Shown: one piece after another, positions 63,112-64,000 of the stretch
How the letters are laid out: each line of letters starts with the position of its first letter
Numbering within the stretch: the stretch's first letter is position 1
Assembly: GCF_014196055.1 (NCBI RefSeq)
Contig: NZ_JACICY010000002.1
Location: forward strand, 1 to 64,000
Direction: 5' to 3'
From: Novosphingobium hassiacum
Lineage (GTDB): Bacteria; Pseudomonadota; Alphaproteobacteria; Sphingomonadales; Sphingomonadaceae
DNA: 64,000 nucleotides
Program-made: the position numbers and the translations under genes
Notes under the pieces: generated by a model
The model's database searches: none
The model's input: only the letters and a program-made list of their open reading frames with translations
What the model was told of the DNA's origin: nothing

Positions 63112-63401
63112 TGATCAAGCTCCTCGCGCTTGTGGCCCTCGTCAGCATCGCGTGCAAGATGCTGGCGGGTCGCTGGCCGTGGGAATTGCTGGCGGCCGAT
63201 CCGCGCCGGGCGAGCGAGACGAAGGCGCGCAACCTGTTGGGTGTGTCGGTTTCGGCGGGCCATGACGAGGTGATCGAGGCGCATCGCAAACTGATCGGGC
63301 AAGTCCATCCCGACCGGGGTGGATCGAACGAGGCGGTGCACGAGGCGAACGCGGCGCGCGACCTGTTGCTCGCGCGGCTGGGCGGCCGTCTCGACCGGTA
63401 A
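63111..63401 (+). CDS. Membrane-anchored J-domain protein
   Basis: 96 residues. An N-terminal hydrophobic helix (IKLLALVALVSIACKML) is followed by a compact C-terminal J domain: ARNLLGVSVSAGHDEVIEAH, then GQVHPDRGG with the HPD that stimulates Hsp70, then ANAARDLLLARL. It lacks G/F and zinc regions (type III J protein, topology like DjlA or TIM14). The ATG overlaps the mipZ stop, and the pgm gene follows by 25 bp, so all three may be one operon. Confidence 0.87.
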   Translation: MIKLLALVALVSIACKMLAGRWPWELLAADPRRASETKARNLLGVSVSAGHDEVIEAHRKLIGQVHPDRGGSNEAVHEANAARDLLLARLGGRLDR

Positions 63402-63426
63402 CCTGGGGACAGAGGGGAGACGGGAC

Positions 63427-64000
63427 ATGCGCCACAGCTTCCATCCCTCGATCCTGCGCGAATACGACATCCGCGGGGTGTTCGGCGAGACGCTGGGACC
63501 CGATGACGCGCGCGCGATCGGGCGCAGCTTCGGGACACGGGTGACGCGGGCTGGCGGCAGGCGCGTTGTGGTAGGCTACGACGGGCGGCTTAGTTCCCCC
63601 CTGCTGGAGCATGCTCTGGTCGAAGGACTGAACGCCAGCGGCATCGATGTGGTGCGCATCGGGCTGAGCGCGACGCCGATGCTGTATTACGCGGCGGCTT
63701 CAATTCCAGATGTTCAGGGCGGCATTCAGGTAACCGGCAGCCACAATCCCGCCAATCACAACGGCTTCAAGGCGGTACTTGAAGGGGCTGCTTTCTACGG
63801 GGCCGACATAGTCGATCTCGGGCGGATCGCCGATGAAGGCGACTGGCTGTCCGGTACCGGCCAGACCACGACTATCGATATCATGGACGCTTACGTCGAC
63901 CGGCTGATCGAGGGGCTGGAGGGCGTCGACCAGACCCTGCTGGAGGGCCTGAGCATCGCCTGGGACGCCGGCAACGGCGCGGCCGGCCCCGTTATCGAGG
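63427..64000 (+). CDS. Phosphomannomutase/phosphoglucomutase, 5' part
   Basis: The reading frame is open to the window end (191 residues seen; family length is about 460). ATG 63427 follows GGGGAGA by 6 nt. Domain 1 signatures: ILREYDIRGVFGETLGPDDA, VVVGYDGRLSSPLLEHAL, and the active-site phosphoserine loop GIQVTGSHNPANHNGFKAVL. Domain 2 begins with IAWDAGNGAAGPVIE. It interconverts hexose 1- and 6-phosphates for sugar-nucleotide and exopolysaccharide synthesis (PgmG-type in sphingomonads). Confidence 0.93.
   Translation, partial: MRHSFHPSILREYDIRGVFGETLGPDDARAIGRSFGTRVTRAGGRRVVVGYDGRLSSPLLEHALVEGLNASGIDVVRIGLSATPMLYYAAASIPDVQGGIQVTGSHNPANHNGFKAVLEGAAFYGADIVDLGRIADEGDWLSGTGQTTTIDIMDAYVDRLIEGLEGVDQTLLEGLSIAWDAGNGAAGPVIE

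Overview
The window is about 64 kb of GC-rich chromosome from an alphaproteobacterium, most likely a Sphingomonadaceae member (Novosphingobium/Sphingobium-like). Support for this: a MipZ-type division ATPase, dnaA paired with rpsT instead of dnaN, small families typical of sphingomonads (UrcA, CC_3452, DUF6491, DUF2171, DUF4167), frequent GTG/TTG starts, and palindromic intergenic repeats. Almost everything is core chromosome. No rRNA, tRNA, CRISPR array, integrase or insertion sequence was recognised.

Layout. 1-190 opens with an improbable homopolymer run that looks like a contig-end artefact. 0.2-6.4 kb holds prfA, prmC, a DUF4167 protein, lnt and metK. 6.5-8.9 kb is accessory in character: a T4-type lysozyme, a class A beta-lactamase-like protein lacking the usual general base, and an Ala-rich lipoprotein. 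9.1-14.7 kb has polA, a ClpP-like exported protein, a YifB/ComM ATPase and a GlsB-type membrane protein. 14.7-20.2 kb carries the two class Ia ribonucleotide reductase subunits, nrdA and nrdB, separated by three small genes; the nrdA leader has possible NrdR and DnaA sites. 20.2-22.3 kb is the clearest foreign segment: a markedly AT-rich DUF4062 gene, then a DUF559 (Vsr-like) nuclease gene bracketed by two same-orientation copies of a ~112 bp palindromic element. 22.3-36.8 kb has a thioesterase, ubiG, lysC, a pentapeptide-repeat protein, an FMN oxidoreductase, an MFS exporter, an HNH nuclease, an M20 peptidase, gyrB, aroC and a dicarboxylate symporter. 36.9-43.9 kb has the M48-nth-DUF6491 operon, dapB, a sirtuin, a ThiF/MoeB enzyme, dnaA and rpsT. 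44-49.8 kb has a cytochrome P450 with a palindromic operator, then mrp, an IorB-like molybdenum hydroxylase and hemH on one minus-strand run. 49.9-53.6 kb is a membrane and envelope proteolysis cluster (hflK, hflC, degP). 54-61.3 kb has a class A PBP, msrB, small exported proteins, an HxlR regulator, a lipid-kinase-like protein and a metallophosphoesterase. 61.3-64 kb has panC, mipZ, a membrane J-domain protein and the start of a phosphomannomutase/phosphoglucomutase gene that runs off the end.

Themes. Many neighbours are translationally coupled by 1-4 nt overlaps (gyrB/small ORF, ABM/ArsC-like, M48/nth/DUF6491, IorB/hemH, mipZ/J-protein). At least three families of dispersed inverted repeats fill intergenic space; one supplies the likely ribosome-binding site of prmC. 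The most unusual material is the DUF4062 island with the repeat-bracketed DUF559 nuclease, the coupled mipZ/J-domain pair, the atypical beta-lactamase-like protein and the dyads around dnaA, rpsT, metK and the P450.
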